Of a stretch of DNA of 47,308 nt, positions 1-9,313 are shown piece after piece (the first letter of the stretch is position 1; the number at the start of each line of letters is the position of its first letter). The stretch comes from a virus: positions 1 through 47,308 of the IMG/VR virus record IMGVR_UViG_3300050343_000165; one strand, written 5' to 3'. Position numbers and translations under genes: made by a program. The notes under the pieces are model-generated. The model ran no database searches. It was not told where the DNA came from and saw only the letters and a program-made list of their open reading frames with translations.

Positions 1-3
1 GAA

Positions 4-23
4 ATTTTTGTACATACAAAAAT
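4..23. promoter_or_regulatory. Perfect 9-bp-arm palindrome upstream of the ParB-like gene
   Basis: The arms ATTTTTGTA and TACAAAAAT are exact reverse complements separated by two bases, about 50 bp before the ParB-like start codon. The AT-rich dyad could be an operator, a ParB-type binding site or a terminator stem of the preceding gene. Only the symmetry is observed; its role is not shown. Confidence 0.4.
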
Positions 24-75
24 CACGTCTAACATCGGCACGTGAACAAAGACGATGCAAACTAAAAGGAAACAC

Positions 76-864
76 ATGAGCGCAATACAAAGCGTGGGCG
101 AAATCCAAGAAACCCGTAAATACGATATATTCAAACTCGTAAAGGGCAATCGTGAGATTAATCGTTCGCATGTTAACCGTCTAAAAGAAAAAATAAGTAG
201 AAGAGATATAAAAGAAATTCCTATACTTGTTGGATCTAAAGACAAAAACGGTCAGTACCCTATTTTTGATGGACAACACCGTTTTCAAGCACGAAGTGAA
301 TTGAATAAATCAATTCGTTTTATTGAAGTAAAAAAAATGAGACCTGATGATATTAGTGAAATTAACACTGATAATTCTAACTGGGTTAGTAAAAACTTTC
401 TTAATAAATTTATTGAGAAAGGTAATGAAGACTATATTTATTATAAGTCTTTTATGGATGACTATGGCTTAAAGAATAAATTTTCTGTAGCTACTACGAT
501 TCTAAATAACTCATCTAGAAGAACAACAGCTCAAGAAGACGATTTTGATGATGGTCTTTTTAAAGTTGCTGACAAAGAGGAATCTGAACAAACTATTCAA
601 TACATCAATAAAGTCTTAACTGAAATAGACTCTAGTAAATGTAAAAATAGTTTCTTTTATTACTCTATGTTGCATGCATTAAGTCATGTTGGCTTCAATA
701 GAAATCACTTTTTAAAAAAGGTAGAGAAGTTATCTGCTAAATTTAAAGGTGCTACTAATAGTCAAGAGTGGCTAGATATTATAGATAGAGTTTATAATAA
801 ACATAACCAAGGACTAAAAAATTTTAAACCAATTGTGTTTAGAGATTTTAGAACTAATAAATAA
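76..864 (+). CDS. ParB/DGQHR-like nuclease-domain protein
   Basis: A 262-residue protein with a ParB/sulfiredoxin-type N-terminal fold: a basic region (NRSHVNRLKEKISR), then an IPILVG strand, then the DGQHRF motif at about residues 64-69. In ParB-like proteins and DndB-like relatives this motif forms the nucleotide or catalytic pocket. The second half is unassigned. An ATG exists at 55, but the ATG at 76 sits just after AAAAGGAAACAC, a good ribosome-binding site, so I prefer it. It is transcribed with the helicase that follows, separated by a hairpin. A role in replication, partition or regulation is inference. It could equally be a DNA-modification accessory protein. Confidence 0.7.
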   Translation: MSAIQSVGEIQETRKYDIFKLVKGNREINRSHVNRLKEKISRRDIKEIPILVGSKDKNGQYPIFDGQHRFQARSELNKSIRFIEVKKMRPDDISEINTDNSNWVSKNFLNKFIEKGNEDYIYYKSFMDDYGLKNKFSVATTILNNSSRRTTAQEDDFDDGLFKVADKEESEQTIQYINKVLTEIDSSKCKNSFFYYSMLHALSHVGFNRNHFLKKVEKLSAKFKGATNSQEWLDIIDRVYNKHNQGLKNFKPIVFRDFRTNK

Positions 865-870
865 AACATT

Positions 871-886
871 GGGGCCTTTGGGCCCC
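871..886 (+). terminator. GC-rich hairpin between ParB-like gene and helicase
   Basis: GGGGCC and GGCCCC form a perfect 6-bp stem around a TTTG loop just after the ParB-like stop codon. The following bases are CTACAAAAATT, without a clear T-tract, so it may only attenuate transcription or protect mRNA ends. Confidence 0.5.
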
Positions 887-896
887 TACAAAAATT

Positions 897-2377
<1,481 letters not shown>

Positions 2378-2381
<4 letters not shown>

Positions 2382-4329
2382 CAAACAAAGACTTATTTAA
2401 GAAAGCAACATACGATTCACTAGACAATCAAGTTGGTGGAAAACATTATCGCTCAATGAAAATTCAACCTGCAGAGTTTATAAACGAAAACAAATTGCTT
2501 ATATTTAAACCACAAACAGAATGGCTACCACCAGAAAATTTTCCAGACTTATCTAAGTATGATGAGATTGCAATTGACTTAGAAACTAAAGACCCAGACC
2601 TAACAAAGATGGGATCAGGATCTGTAGTTGGTAAAGGAGAAGTTGTAGGTATAGCTGTTGCTGTTGAAGGTTGGTGTGGATATTATCCTATTGCTCATGA
2701 AGGTGGTGGTAACATGGATAAAAAAAGTTTTAAAATGGTTTCAAGATGTACTAAATACATGCAGATAAAATATTTCACAATGCAATGTATGATGTATGTT
2801 GGATTAGCGCTATGGGTTTAAAAATTAGCGGTAAAATTGTAGACACGATGATTGCATCGGCCCTTGTGATGAAAATCAATTTCGTTATGATCTTAAATAG
2901 TTGTGCTAAAAGATACAGGTAAAGGAAAAAATGAAGCTGCATTATATGAAGCAGCAAAAGATTGGGGTATAGATCCTAAAGGCAGAAATGTATAAACTAC
3001 CTGCCATGTATGTAGGTGCATATGCAGAAAAAGATGCAGAATAACTTTACAGTTATGGCAAGAAATTAAAAAAGAAATACTTCATCAAGATATACAATCT
3101 ATTTTGATATGGAAACAGAATTATTTCCTTGTCTGGTTGACATGAGATTCTTAGGTGTAAGTGTACGATGTCAGAAAAGCTCATACAATTAAAAAAAGAA
3201 TTAGTTGCAAAGAACAAGAAGTTATCCAAGAAGTAAAAAAAGAAACAGGAATAGAACCTCAGATATGGGCTGCAAGATCGATTGCACAAGTGTTTGATAA
3301 ATTAAAATTACCTTATGACGAACTGAGAAAACATCTGCACCTTCCTTTACTAAAAACTTTTTACAAGAATCACCCACATCCTGGTTCAAAAGAATTGCCC
3401 AGGCTAGAGAAATAATAAAGCTCATACAACTTTTATAGATACCATACTAAAACATTCACACAAAGGTAGAATACATGCAGAGATAAACCAATTAGATCAG
3501 ATAATGGCGGAACTGTGACCGGTAGATTCTCATATTCAAACCCAAATTTACAGCAAATTCCAGCTAGAAACAAGGAACTTGGACCACGGATTAGGTCGTT
3601 ATTTATGCCCGAGGAAGGCCATACATGGGGTTGTTTTGACTATTCTCAGCAAGAGCCTAGGCTGGTAGTACATTATGCAGCTTTACAGAATCTCTATGGA
3701 GTGGATGATGTATTAGATGCGTATCGCGATGACCCAAGATGCAGACTTTCACACGATCGTTGCTGATATGGCAGAGATACCAAGATCTCAAGCTAAGACA
3801 ATAAATCTTGGTTTGTTCTATGGTATGGGTAAAAATAAATTACAAGCAGAACTAGGTGTATCTAAAGAAAATCTGAAGTTTGTTTAGACAATACCATAAT
3901 CGAGTACCATTTGTTAAACAGTTAATGGATAATGTAATGAACAGAGCACAAGACTCGTGGTCAGATTAGAACTTTACTTGGAAGACTATGTAGGTTTCAT
4001 TTATGGGAACCTAATCAGTTTGGTATACATAAAGCATTGCCACACGATGCAGCGCTCTTGGAACACGGACCAGGGATTAAACGTGCTTATACTTACAAAG
4101 CATTAAATAAATTAATACAAGGATCAGCAGCTGACATGACAAAAAAAGCTATGATAGAATTATACAAAGAAGGTATCATACCGCATATACAAGTACATGA
4201 TGAACTTGATATATCTGTTGAGAGTCTCCTGAACATGCAGAAAAAATAAAAGATATTATGGAATCTGCTGTTGACTTAGAAGTACCTAACAAAGTAGACT
4301 ATGAATCTGGTCCTAATTGGGGTAAATAA
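2378..4329 (+). CDS. DNA polymerase, family A (frameshifted in this sequence)
   Basis: The 3'-5' exonuclease domain shows AIDLETKDPD near codon 64 and FHNAMYDVCW near 133. The polymerase domain shows TGRFSYSNPNLQQIPARN near 380, motif A DYSQQEPRL near 421, the O-helix SQAKTINLGLFYG at 3786-3824 and motif C VHDELDI near 604. About ten single-base indels between 2745 and 4225 move the coding signal between all three frames, but it is continuous on the protein level, so I give one span of about 650 codons. The position equivalent to E. coli Pol I Phe762 is Leu (codon 3807-3809). The first 30 residues (VGGKHYRSMKIQPAEFI) look like the start of a DUF3310 protein joined in frame to the polymerase, which is unusual. 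The start overlaps the helicase stop. Confidence 0.88.
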
Positions 4330-4340
4330 AAGGATAAATT

Positions 4341-4988
4341 ATGGCTTACTTAAATGCAAACATACCAGCACAATACGCACAAATAAAAAGAGAGTATTTA
4401 TATGACCTTAAAAAACATCACGGAGAAGTTGAAGACTGTATTATCTTTGGCATTAGCGCTCTTACAGGTCGTGCTATATTATTTCATGCTATTATGGAAA
4501 ACGGTGCAGTATTTTATCGTCTACCAATTAGCGCGTTTATTCAAAAGGGATTTGAACCATCCAGAGTTCCCGCAAGAGACTTGATGAACTGGAGCTCTGG
4601 AATTGTTTTTCTTATTATCCTGCTGTTACCATCGTTGGGATATTTTAGACGGACAAGCCGGAAAATATATTGGTAAAGATAAAAAATGGCATCAGGTAAA
4701 TATTTATTTACCGTTGACTTTGCACATCCAGATGTAATATACTAAACTGATCATTCAGAGATTCCGCACGAACATAAGTGCGCTCACATAATTGCCTTAG
4801 ATGATGGCAATTTTGCAGCACAACCTAACAACAGATGTATATGGGACCTACCTTCTTTCACTGTGAAAGATAGTATTCCTGACTGGAAAGTGCAGACTTC
4901 TGAATGGAATGTAGAAGATAGTAGGAGCATGGCGACAGAAGATACCGACAAGTTCTTCTATGAAATTGAGGAGAAAAAAAATGATTAA
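4341..4988 (+). CDS. Conserved phage protein of unknown function (frameshifted)
   Basis: The first 85 or so codons are open from ATG 4341, 12 bp after the polymerase stop, with AAAGGA upstream. An indel near 4600 then moves the coding signal. The C-terminal part, with HSEIPHEHKCAHIIALDDGN and CIWDLPSFTVKDSIPDW, continues to TAA at 4986-4988, giving about 215 residues in total. The protein looks soluble and Trp/His-rich, with no domain I can name. It directly follows the polymerase and precedes a run of tiny membrane proteins. I recognise its type only as a recurrent marine-phage hypothetical. Confidence 0.6.
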
Positions 4989-5079
4989 TAAAATAAAAAG
5001 TAAAGCTATGCATTACTGGTCAGACCACAAGATTGAATGTCTTGTAGTTGCAGTTTTAAGTTATAGCTTACATTGTTAA
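4981..5079 (+). CDS. Small membrane peptide (32 aa)
   Basis: The start overlaps the end of the preceding gene by 8 bp. The basic N-terminus (MINKIKSKAMHYWSDHKIE) is followed by one hydrophobic stretch, CLVVAVLSYSLHC, enough for a short membrane anchor. Tiny single-pass proteins are common in this class of phage. Its function is unknown. The stop may be premature, given the frameshifts nearby. Confidence 0.45.
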   Translation: MINKIKSKAMHYWSDHKIECLVVAVLSYSLHC

Positions 5080-5082
5080 GTA

Positions 5083-5395
5083 ATGAATTTAGCAGATTTA
5101 TTAAAAAAGAATATAGTAATGGTTCCGGTTGTGGCTTCAGTCCTAGTCGGAACTTTTACTGGTGTTCGTTATATTGTAAATCTTACAGATACTATCAATC
5201 AAAACGAAGCAAGAAATTGTAGATCTTAAAAGAGATTTAAAAGTTGCTGAAGATAAAATTTACAGATCAAAATACAAGACTAACTTCTGCTGAATCTACA
5301 TGGCAGATGGCAGAAAATTTATACAGACAATTAGCAGATCAAGTTAGAGAACACACTATGATATTAAAGATTTAAACAGAGAAATAAATTATTAA
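5083..5395 (+). CDS. Membrane-anchored coiled-coil protein, spanin-like in shape (frameshifted)
   Basis: The N-terminal segment MVPVVASVLVGTFTGVRYIV is a transmembrane helix. It is followed, after an indel near 5210, by a long charged heptad-like region (EIVDLKRDLKVAEDKI, then AESTWQMAENLYRQLADQVRE). An N-terminal membrane anchor plus a periplasmic coiled coil is the shape of an i-spanin or an Rz-like protein, but no sequence family confirms this. Length is about 103 residues. It starts 4 bp after the preceding stop and ends just before a putative exported protein. Confidence 0.5.
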
Positions 5396-5416
5396 TGACC
5401 TATGGAGATAGCCAGG

Positions 5417-5767
5417 ATGAATTATTATTTTACAGGTGTATTAATTGTTTTATTTGTGTTGTTATGTTTTATAAAACCTGCACACAGTAGAAATGAGTAT
5501 CTCAATAACGGTACTAATACTTGTAGCACTGGTGATCTTAGCTTATCAATCGAACAAAGGGACTCGGAGTCTAGGTATAGACACTTTAATCCTGACAATA
5601 ATTATAATAGCCCTTCTGATGATAGGTCCTTACGTCTGACTTATAGAAAATTTTTAGGTTCAGCCTGCACTGATGAATTTAAAGCTGTTCAACAAGAAAA
5701 TATGGAGTTAAAACAACAGTTAGAACTCATGAAAATGTGCGGAAAAGTTAATAAAAACCCTACTTAA
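5417..5767 (+). CDS. Putative exported protein with signal peptide
   Basis: A protein of 116 residues. The N-terminus MNYYFTGVLIVLFVLLCFIKPAHS has a strongly hydrophobic core and an AHS-type cleavage region, so export is likely. The mature part has two Cys residues (NTCSTG and SACTDE), an Asn/Asp/Ser-rich middle and a helical C-terminus ending ELMKMCGKV. I chose the ATG at 5417 (preceded by AGG) over 5402 because it starts directly at the signal peptide. It lies in a cluster of small membrane and coiled-coil genes that may serve lysis or the host envelope. No family was recognised. Confidence 0.6.
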   Translation: MNYYFTGVLIVLFVLLCFIKPAHSRNEYLNNGTNTCSTGDLSLSIEQRDSESRYRHFNPDNNYNSPSDDRSLRLTYRKFLGSACTDEFKAVQQENMELKQQLELMKMCGKVNKNPT

Positions 5768-5911
5768 AACAACAATCCTAACTTCAAATTGTTAGTTTCT
5801 AAATGTTCTGGTATAGTTATTCCAACGATGATAAGATTATTAAACCTGATGGAAGTCTATTGGGATTCAATTAAAGATGATTACAAAAAAGAAAACCCAG
5901 ACATCAAACTT

Positions 5912-6351
5912 ATGGATAAGATCAAAATCCAGGAAAAAGCAAATTGACCAAAAGATGATAACTGCCTCTACCAAAACCATTAAGTAATAAACCATTGGTG
6001 AAGAGGCAAGCTGTACAGATGCCGATGAAGACGGTAGCTCGCCTAATAATGCTAGTCGGAATGGGCGTGTTCGCATACACAGAGCTGACGGCAAGGTTGG
6101 TATCGTTAGAGACATCACGTGAGTTGTTTGAAAATGATTTGCTTAAAAAAAGTGAACAAGTGCCCACGGACCAGGAGCAACATTTTTTAATTGAGGATTT
6201 GTATAAGACCGTAGAGAAGATGGAAGAAACTCAAGAGATGAACATGACTAACAAAGTCAACATAGAATTTTTAAGAGAACAATTAGATAAAGCATTGGAA
6301 GATATTGAAGGATTGAAAGATAAAGTAAGAGAAAACGGAAAAGCATATTAA
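5912..6351 (+). CDS. Membrane/coiled-coil protein (N-terminus broken by an indel)
   Basis: The part from about 5960 to 6351 is clearly coding: a basic lead (KPLVKRQAVQMP), a transmembrane helix (ARLIMLVGMGVFAYTEL), then a long acidic coiled coil ending LKDKVRENGKAY. No ATG precedes the helix in that frame. Coding-like sequence in another frame (MDKIKIQEKAN from 5912, possibly from about 5830) suggests the true start lies upstream, with an indel at 5945-5960. It overlaps the next gene by TAATG. It resembles an inner-membrane spanin or tail/lysis accessory in shape only. Confidence 0.5.
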
Positions 6352-6563
6352 TGACAGAGTTAATAGTAGCTTTACTTATGATTGTACACGGAGAAATTAA
6401 GGAAGCCCGTATACAACCAACAATGTCAGATTGTTTAAAAGGTAAAAGAATTGCAAAGCGTGAATCTAAGTCACACATAAAATATCAATGTATTAAATCA
6501 AAAGCAGAATTAGAGAAAAATATAGATGGATCTTTGTCGATAAAAAAGCTAATATTAGAGTAA
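6351..6563 (+). CDS. Small protein with N-terminal hydrophobic segment (70 aa)
   Basis: MTELIVALLMIVHG is a short hydrophobic or signal-like N-terminus. It is followed by a basic region with two Cys residues (MSDCLKGKRIAKRES and YQCIKSK) and an acidic end. It is coupled at both ends through TAATG overlaps, which supports it being real. Function unknown. It belongs to the same run of small envelope-type proteins. Confidence 0.6.
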   Translation: MTELIVALLMIVHGEIKEARIQPTMSDCLKGKRIAKRESKSHIKYQCIKSKAELEKNIDGSLSIKKLILE

Positions 6564-6720
6564 TGAAAGTACAGCAGAAATAGTTAATGGAAATGTCCAA
6601 CATGTGATGAGTTCACTATGTTAGTTGGTTTCTAATGAATTATATAGATGTATGAATTGTGGTTCTGATCTAGTACAACATGTCAATGGTAAGATAAGTT
6701 TACCTACCTTCAATTACTAG
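6563..6720 (+). CDS. Small zinc-ribbon protein (frameshifted)
   Basis: Read across indels near 6585 and 6632, the sequence gives WKCPTCDEF, then LYRCMNCGSDLVQHVNG. That is two CxxC knuckles about 16 residues apart, a typical zinc ribbon of about 50 residues. ATG 6563 overlaps the preceding stop. Small zinc-ribbon proteins in phages often bind nucleic acid or host RNA polymerase, but that is only an analogy here. Confidence 0.5.
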
Positions 6721-6760
6721 ACCAAAAGATGCATGAATCCTTTTGTAAAAGAATGGAAGA

Positions 6761-6896
6761 ATGGCTAGACAAAGTTTTAAATTCTTTACACCTCGTGATA
6801 AACCCAAGAAACGTGGACCACGGCAACATAAAAAAATTTAAAAATAAGCAAGAAAAGCGCCAAAAATCACAAAAAAGATATAAAGGCCAGGGTTGA
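6761..6896 (+). CDS. Very basic small protein (about 45 aa, one indel)
   Basis: ATG 6761 opens MARQSFKFFTPRDKPKKRGP, and in this frame it stops at 6839. One extra A in the run at 6830-6836 would explain the break, because the neighbouring frame continues KNKQEKRQKSQKRYKGQG to TGA 6894-6896. The composition (over one third Lys/Arg) suggests nucleic-acid binding. I recall proteins with this start in marine phages. The promoter for the next operon overlaps its end. Confidence 0.5.
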
Positions 6897-6921
6897 CAAA
6901 CATCCATTAGTATCCTATATA
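6893..6921 (+). promoter_or_regulatory. Sigma70-like promoter TTGACA-17-TATATA
   Basis: TTGACA at 6893-6898, 17-bp spacer containing TATCC, then TATATA at 6916-6921 (running into TATAAT). It lies 38 bp before the start codon of the next gene, after which a run of four overlapping small genes begins. It matches the host housekeeping consensus, so no phage RNA polymerase is needed. Confidence 0.75.
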
Positions 6922-6958
6922 TAATACAAATAACAATTAACACAGAAAGAAGAAAGTT

Positions 6959-7180
6959 ATGAAAAAGAAAAAAGCAGCAAAAGACGCTTATTACGAAGAA
7001 GAGTCTAACAGAGTATATGTATTTAATAATGTTATGTTTAACTTTAGTATGTACATAAACGCAAGCACAGCTAATGAAGCCATGGAAAAATTTGATCAAT
7101 GTGGTTTTGCACATAGAAATCATTGGAAAGTTATGGTCGAATTATCAGAGCAACCATCGGAGGGTCCTCATGGCGAATAA
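6959..7180 (+). CDS. Conserved small phage protein (73 aa)
   Basis: First gene after the promoter at 6893, with AGAAAG upstream. It has a lysine-rich start (MKKKKAAKDAYYEEE), an aromatic middle (VYVFNNVMFNFSMYI) and a helical end with FDQCGFAHRNHW. No domain recognised. It overlaps the next gene by 11 bp. Confidence 0.6.
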   Translation: MKKKKAAKDAYYEEESNRVYVFNNVMFNFSMYINASTANEAMEKFDQCGFAHRNHWKVMVELSEQPSEGPHGE

Positions 7181-7469
7181 ACTAGATTGTACTGAGAAAG
7201 CATGGCAAATGATGATGAAACATACAACTTGGAGAAAACCATTAAGGATAACTTCAAAACGTCAAAGATATATTGATATAATGTGGCCTAGGTGGAAAAA
7301 ATATAGAGATGCTATGATTAAAGCAGATTTATATCAAGGTTGCGCTTGGTCTGGTGATCGTAAATATCCTAAAGTAGATATAAATACTAAGGAGAAATTT
7401 ATTGAAAGCCTACTAACTCAACATTGTACAAGTCATACATTTAATATAACTTTGGAGAATGCAAGATGA
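7170..7469 (+). CDS. Conserved small phage protein (99 aa)
   Basis: I chose ATG 7170 because GGAGG at 7159-7163 is an almost perfect ribosome-binding site 6 bp upstream. An ATG at 7074 in the same frame has no such signal and would overlap most of the preceding gene. The protein is basic and aromatic, with YIDIMWPRWKKYRDAMIKAD, CAWSGDRKYP and a helical C-terminus. Three Cys residues do not form a recognisable zinc site. ATGA overlap with the next gene. Function unknown. Confidence 0.65.
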   Translation: MANKLDCTEKAWQMMMKHTTWRKPLRITSKRQRYIDIMWPRWKKYRDAMIKADLYQGCAWSGDRKYPKVDINTKEKFIESLLTQHCTSHTFNITLENAR

Positions 7470-7675
7470 GCAAAGAAAAAACTATAACAATAACAGTAGA
7501 TGGTACCAATCCTGGTCAATGGTCTAACCTTTTACTTGAATTAAACATTATGAAAAAAGCTTGGAGATCTTTTGGTGTAAACATGGATTTAAAAGCACCA
7601 GGTATAAAAAGTATAATCGAATGGGGAAACAGAACGGGAGATTATGTCAGACCTAATCGAAAAAAGAAAAAGTAA
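7466..7675 (+). CDS. Conserved small phage protein (69 aa)
   Basis: It starts inside the stop of the preceding gene (ATGA) and ends in a TAATG overlap. A beta-strand-like start (TITITVDGTNPGQW) is followed by a helix and a very basic tail (RPNRKKKK). Function unknown; the tail suggests contact with nucleic acid. Confidence 0.6.
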   Translation: MSKEKTITITVDGTNPGQWSNLLLELNIMKKAWRSFGVNMDLKAPGIKSIIEWGNRTGDYVRPNRKKKK

Positions 7676-7881
7676 TGGAACTAATAATACAGAACGACGG
7701 ATTGTATCAGTTAGTAGTTGTCACAAAAGAGATGACGGCACATATCTCATTATTGGCAGAAATAAACTGCATGGACGTGTGCGAGATACTAAGACTAAAA
7801 CTAACAACGTACGCCGATAGTTTAAATCTACATGTCATGAATGATGGCAGTGGAAATTTTTACGGTTGTATTTGTAAATAG
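7675..7881 (+). CDS. Small hypothetical protein (68 aa)
   Basis: Coupled to the preceding gene by TAATG and last in the small-gene run that begins at 6959. The sequence is MELIIQNDGLYQLVVVTKEM, then a mixed helical region ending NFYGCICK. No domain was recognised. A strong hairpin lies directly after its stop. Confidence 0.5.
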   Translation: MELIIQNDGLYQLVVVTKEMTAHISLLAEINCMDVCEILRLKLTTYADSLNLHVMNDGSGNFYGCICK

Positions 7882-7917
7882 ACCTATCCCTAAGAGGGGA
7901 AATATTGTGGGATAGGT
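7882..7917. terminator. Perfect 9-bp hairpin ending the small-gene run
   Basis: ACCTATCCC (7882-7890) pairs exactly with GGGATAGGT (7909-7917), loop 18 nt, followed by TTATGG. It sits between the end of the + run and the 3' end of a minus-strand gene, so it could serve both strands. Confidence 0.55.
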
Positions 7918-7949
7918 TTATGGTGAGAAGATCTAATCCGATAACATAA

Positions 7950-8168
7950 TTAAATTATCTTGTCAACTTTACACGAAAATTTTGTATATATTTCGTATTC
8001 ATCGACTGCTGCTGGAGTCATTTCTTTCAATAAAATACTTGAATAATCATAACCAAAATAAATACATTGATGGTAGGTATCAAATTCTACGATAGGGGTT
8101 GGAATTGGTTTGCAGTCATTTCCTGGAATACCACTACAAACTACCATTAATAATATAAATTTTGTCAT
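7950..8168 (-). CDS. Minus-strand exported small protein (72 aa)
   Basis: Read on the minus strand from ATG at 8168: MTKFILLMVVCSGIPGNDC is a short signal peptide, possibly with a lipidated Cys. It is followed by a compact domain with conserved-looking Cys residues (YHQCIYFGYD and KFSCKVDK). I recall a recurrent family of such small exported proteins in marine cyano- and pelagiphages with the same pattern. It is the only minus-strand gene in the first 10 kb. The promoter of the divergent gene starts at its first codon. Function unknown; an envelope location is likely. Confidence 0.65.
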   Translation of the reverse strand: MTKFILLMVVCSGIPGNDCKPIPTPIVEFDTYHQCIYFGYDYSSILLKEMTPAAVDEYEIYTKFSCKVDKII

Positions 8169-8195
8169 TGACAATCCTACATAATGCACTATATA
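8168..8195 (+). promoter_or_regulatory. Sigma70-like promoter TTGACA-16-TATATA
   Basis: TTGACA at 8168-8173, 16-bp spacer beginning ATCCTAC, TATATA at 8190-8195. It overlaps the start codon of the divergent minus-strand gene and drives the ribbon-helix-helix gene at 8223. Confidence 0.65.
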
Positions 8196-8222
8196 GTCTA
8201 TCTTAACATGAAAGGAAATAAC

Positions 8223-8396
8223 ATGACAGACATGACTAAATACAAGAACGTTTCTTTAAGTAAAGAAACATATGCTACTTTAGATAAGTTATCAAAGGTA
8301 ATATTGCCCGATGCAAAATTATCAGTAGCAAAGACAATAGAAGCAATAGCAAACGAGAAAGCGAAGAAATTAAATGGCAAGTTCAAAAAAAGTTAA
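8223..8396 (+). CDS. Ribbon-helix-helix-like DNA-binding protein (57 aa)
   Basis: The sequence TKYKNVSLSKETYATLDKL has the strand-helix pattern of MetJ/Arc-type repressors (polar N-terminal beta strand, then a helix, then a second helix AKTIEAIANEKAKKLNG). The start at 8223 is preceded by AAAGGAAATAAC, better than the ATG at 8208. First gene after its promoter and overlapping the next gene by 23 bp. A regulator, possibly of its own promoter, is the natural inference. Antitoxins share this fold, but no toxin-like partner is evident beside it. Confidence 0.6.
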   Translation: MTDMTKYKNVSLSKETYATLDKLSKVILPDAKLSVAKTIEAIANEKAKKLNGKFKKS

Positions 8397-8573
8397 GAAA
8401 GTATACATTTGTCCTACCTGTAAAGGTAATGGCTATGTAAAAGTCGCTTGCATTTATGAAAAAGAAGATATGGTTCATCAATGTTGGGACTGTGAGTCTC
8501 AAGGAGAACTTTACGATTATGAAGAGATGAAGATTTTTCAGATCTTGAGGGGGAAGGAATGTCTATACACTGA
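8374..8573 (+). CDS. DnaJ-type zinc-finger small protein (one indel)
   Basis: YICPTCKGNGYVKV and MVHQCWDCESQGEL give two CxxC pairs with the CxxCxGxG pattern of DnaJ zinc domains. The uninterrupted frame runs to 8616 through unlikely sequence. An indel near 8525-8530 would instead give an acidic tail (DEDFSDLEGEGMSIH) ending at TGA 8571-8573, which overlaps the next ATG as TGATG, the usual junction here. About 66 residues. It probably binds zinc; its partner is unknown. Confidence 0.6.
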
Positions 8574-9013
8574 TGATACCAGATACAGACAAAGCGTATA
8601 TTGCAGGACTGTTTGACGGAGAAGGGTCCATACATATAAGACGCGGCATTGAAAAGAAAAAGAAACACAAAGGTAAACCTGGATACAGACTATCTAATAG
8701 TCTGAGATTAAGCATGGAGATCACTATGACTGACCGTAGTGTTCTCATGTGGGTGCACGAAGTATTAGGTGTTGGTACACTAACACCTAAAAAAGTAAAA
8801 GGTAAACGTGTGGATGGTACACCTTATCTTAAACAATACAGATGGAGATGTACATTTAGAGATGCATACTATGTATGTTGTTTGATATGGCCATTTGCTC
8901 ATACTAAATTACCTAAAATACAACAGGTCATAGAACATTACACTTCACTTGCTTTGAAGACTAATGTAATATCACTAGACGAATATAGGATGATACAAAA
9001 AGATGTTAGATAA
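8573..9013 (+). CDS. LAGLIDADG homing endonuclease (free-standing)
   Basis: A 146-residue protein with one LAGLIDADG-type motif at residues 9-20 (YIAGLFDGEGSI), followed by RLSMEITMTDRSVLMWV and RWRCTFRDAYYVCCLIWPF, typical of single-motif enzymes that work as homodimers. The second acidic residue of the motif (DGEG) supplies the metal ligand. It is a separate gene, not inside an intron or intein that I can see. Such enzymes spread by cutting genomes that lack them. Coupled to the zinc-finger gene by TGATG. A role as an ordinary phage regulator cannot be excluded. Confidence 0.8.
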   Translation: MIPDTDKAYIAGLFDGEGSIHIRRGIEKKKKHKGKPGYRLSNSLRLSMEITMTDRSVLMWVHEVLGVGTLTPKKVKGKRVDGTPYLKQYRWRCTFRDAYYVCCLIWPFAHTKLPKIQQVIEHYTSLALKTNVISLDEYRMIQKDVR

Positions 9014-9158
9014 ATTTATATATAATGGTTTACATTTTATTATGAAATGGGCTGGTATGTTGAATGCCTGGGCTTGGCGTGAACATACAAAGATCTTACG
9101 TGATAAACAAAGAAAAGAAGATGAAGAGTATGTTAAGGAATTAAAAAATAAACTATGA
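9003..9158 (+). CDS. Small amphipathic protein (51 aa)
   Basis: Overlaps the endonuclease end by 11 bp and the next gene by ATGA. An aromatic helix (KFIYNGLHFIMKWAGMLNAWAW) is followed by a charged helix (KDEEYVKELKNKL type). It could lie on the membrane. Function unknown. Confidence 0.55.
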   Translation: MLDKFIYNGLHFIMKWAGMLNAWAWREHTKILRDKQRKEDEEYVKELKNKL

Positions 9159-9313
9159 GTAAGAAAGAAAAATGGGATGGTGTAACTAGACCATCTAATG
9201 ATTTATATCGTAAAAGATTTGATGAGATTTTTAAAAAAGAAAAAACTACTTCAGAATTACTTAGAGAAGGTTACGAGGACGAGAAGAGGATGTTAGAGAA
9301 TGAAGAAGAGTAA
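9155..9313 (+). CDS. Small charged protein (52 aa)
   Basis: Opens inside the stop of the preceding gene and overlaps the nuclease start by 14 bp. It is highly charged and helical (SNDLYRKRFDEIFKKEKTT, EDEKRMLENEEE). No domain recognised. The tight coupling on both sides is the main evidence that it is real. Confidence 0.55.
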   Translation: MSKKEKWDGVTRPSNDLYRKRFDEIFKKEKTTSELLREGYEDEKRMLENEEE

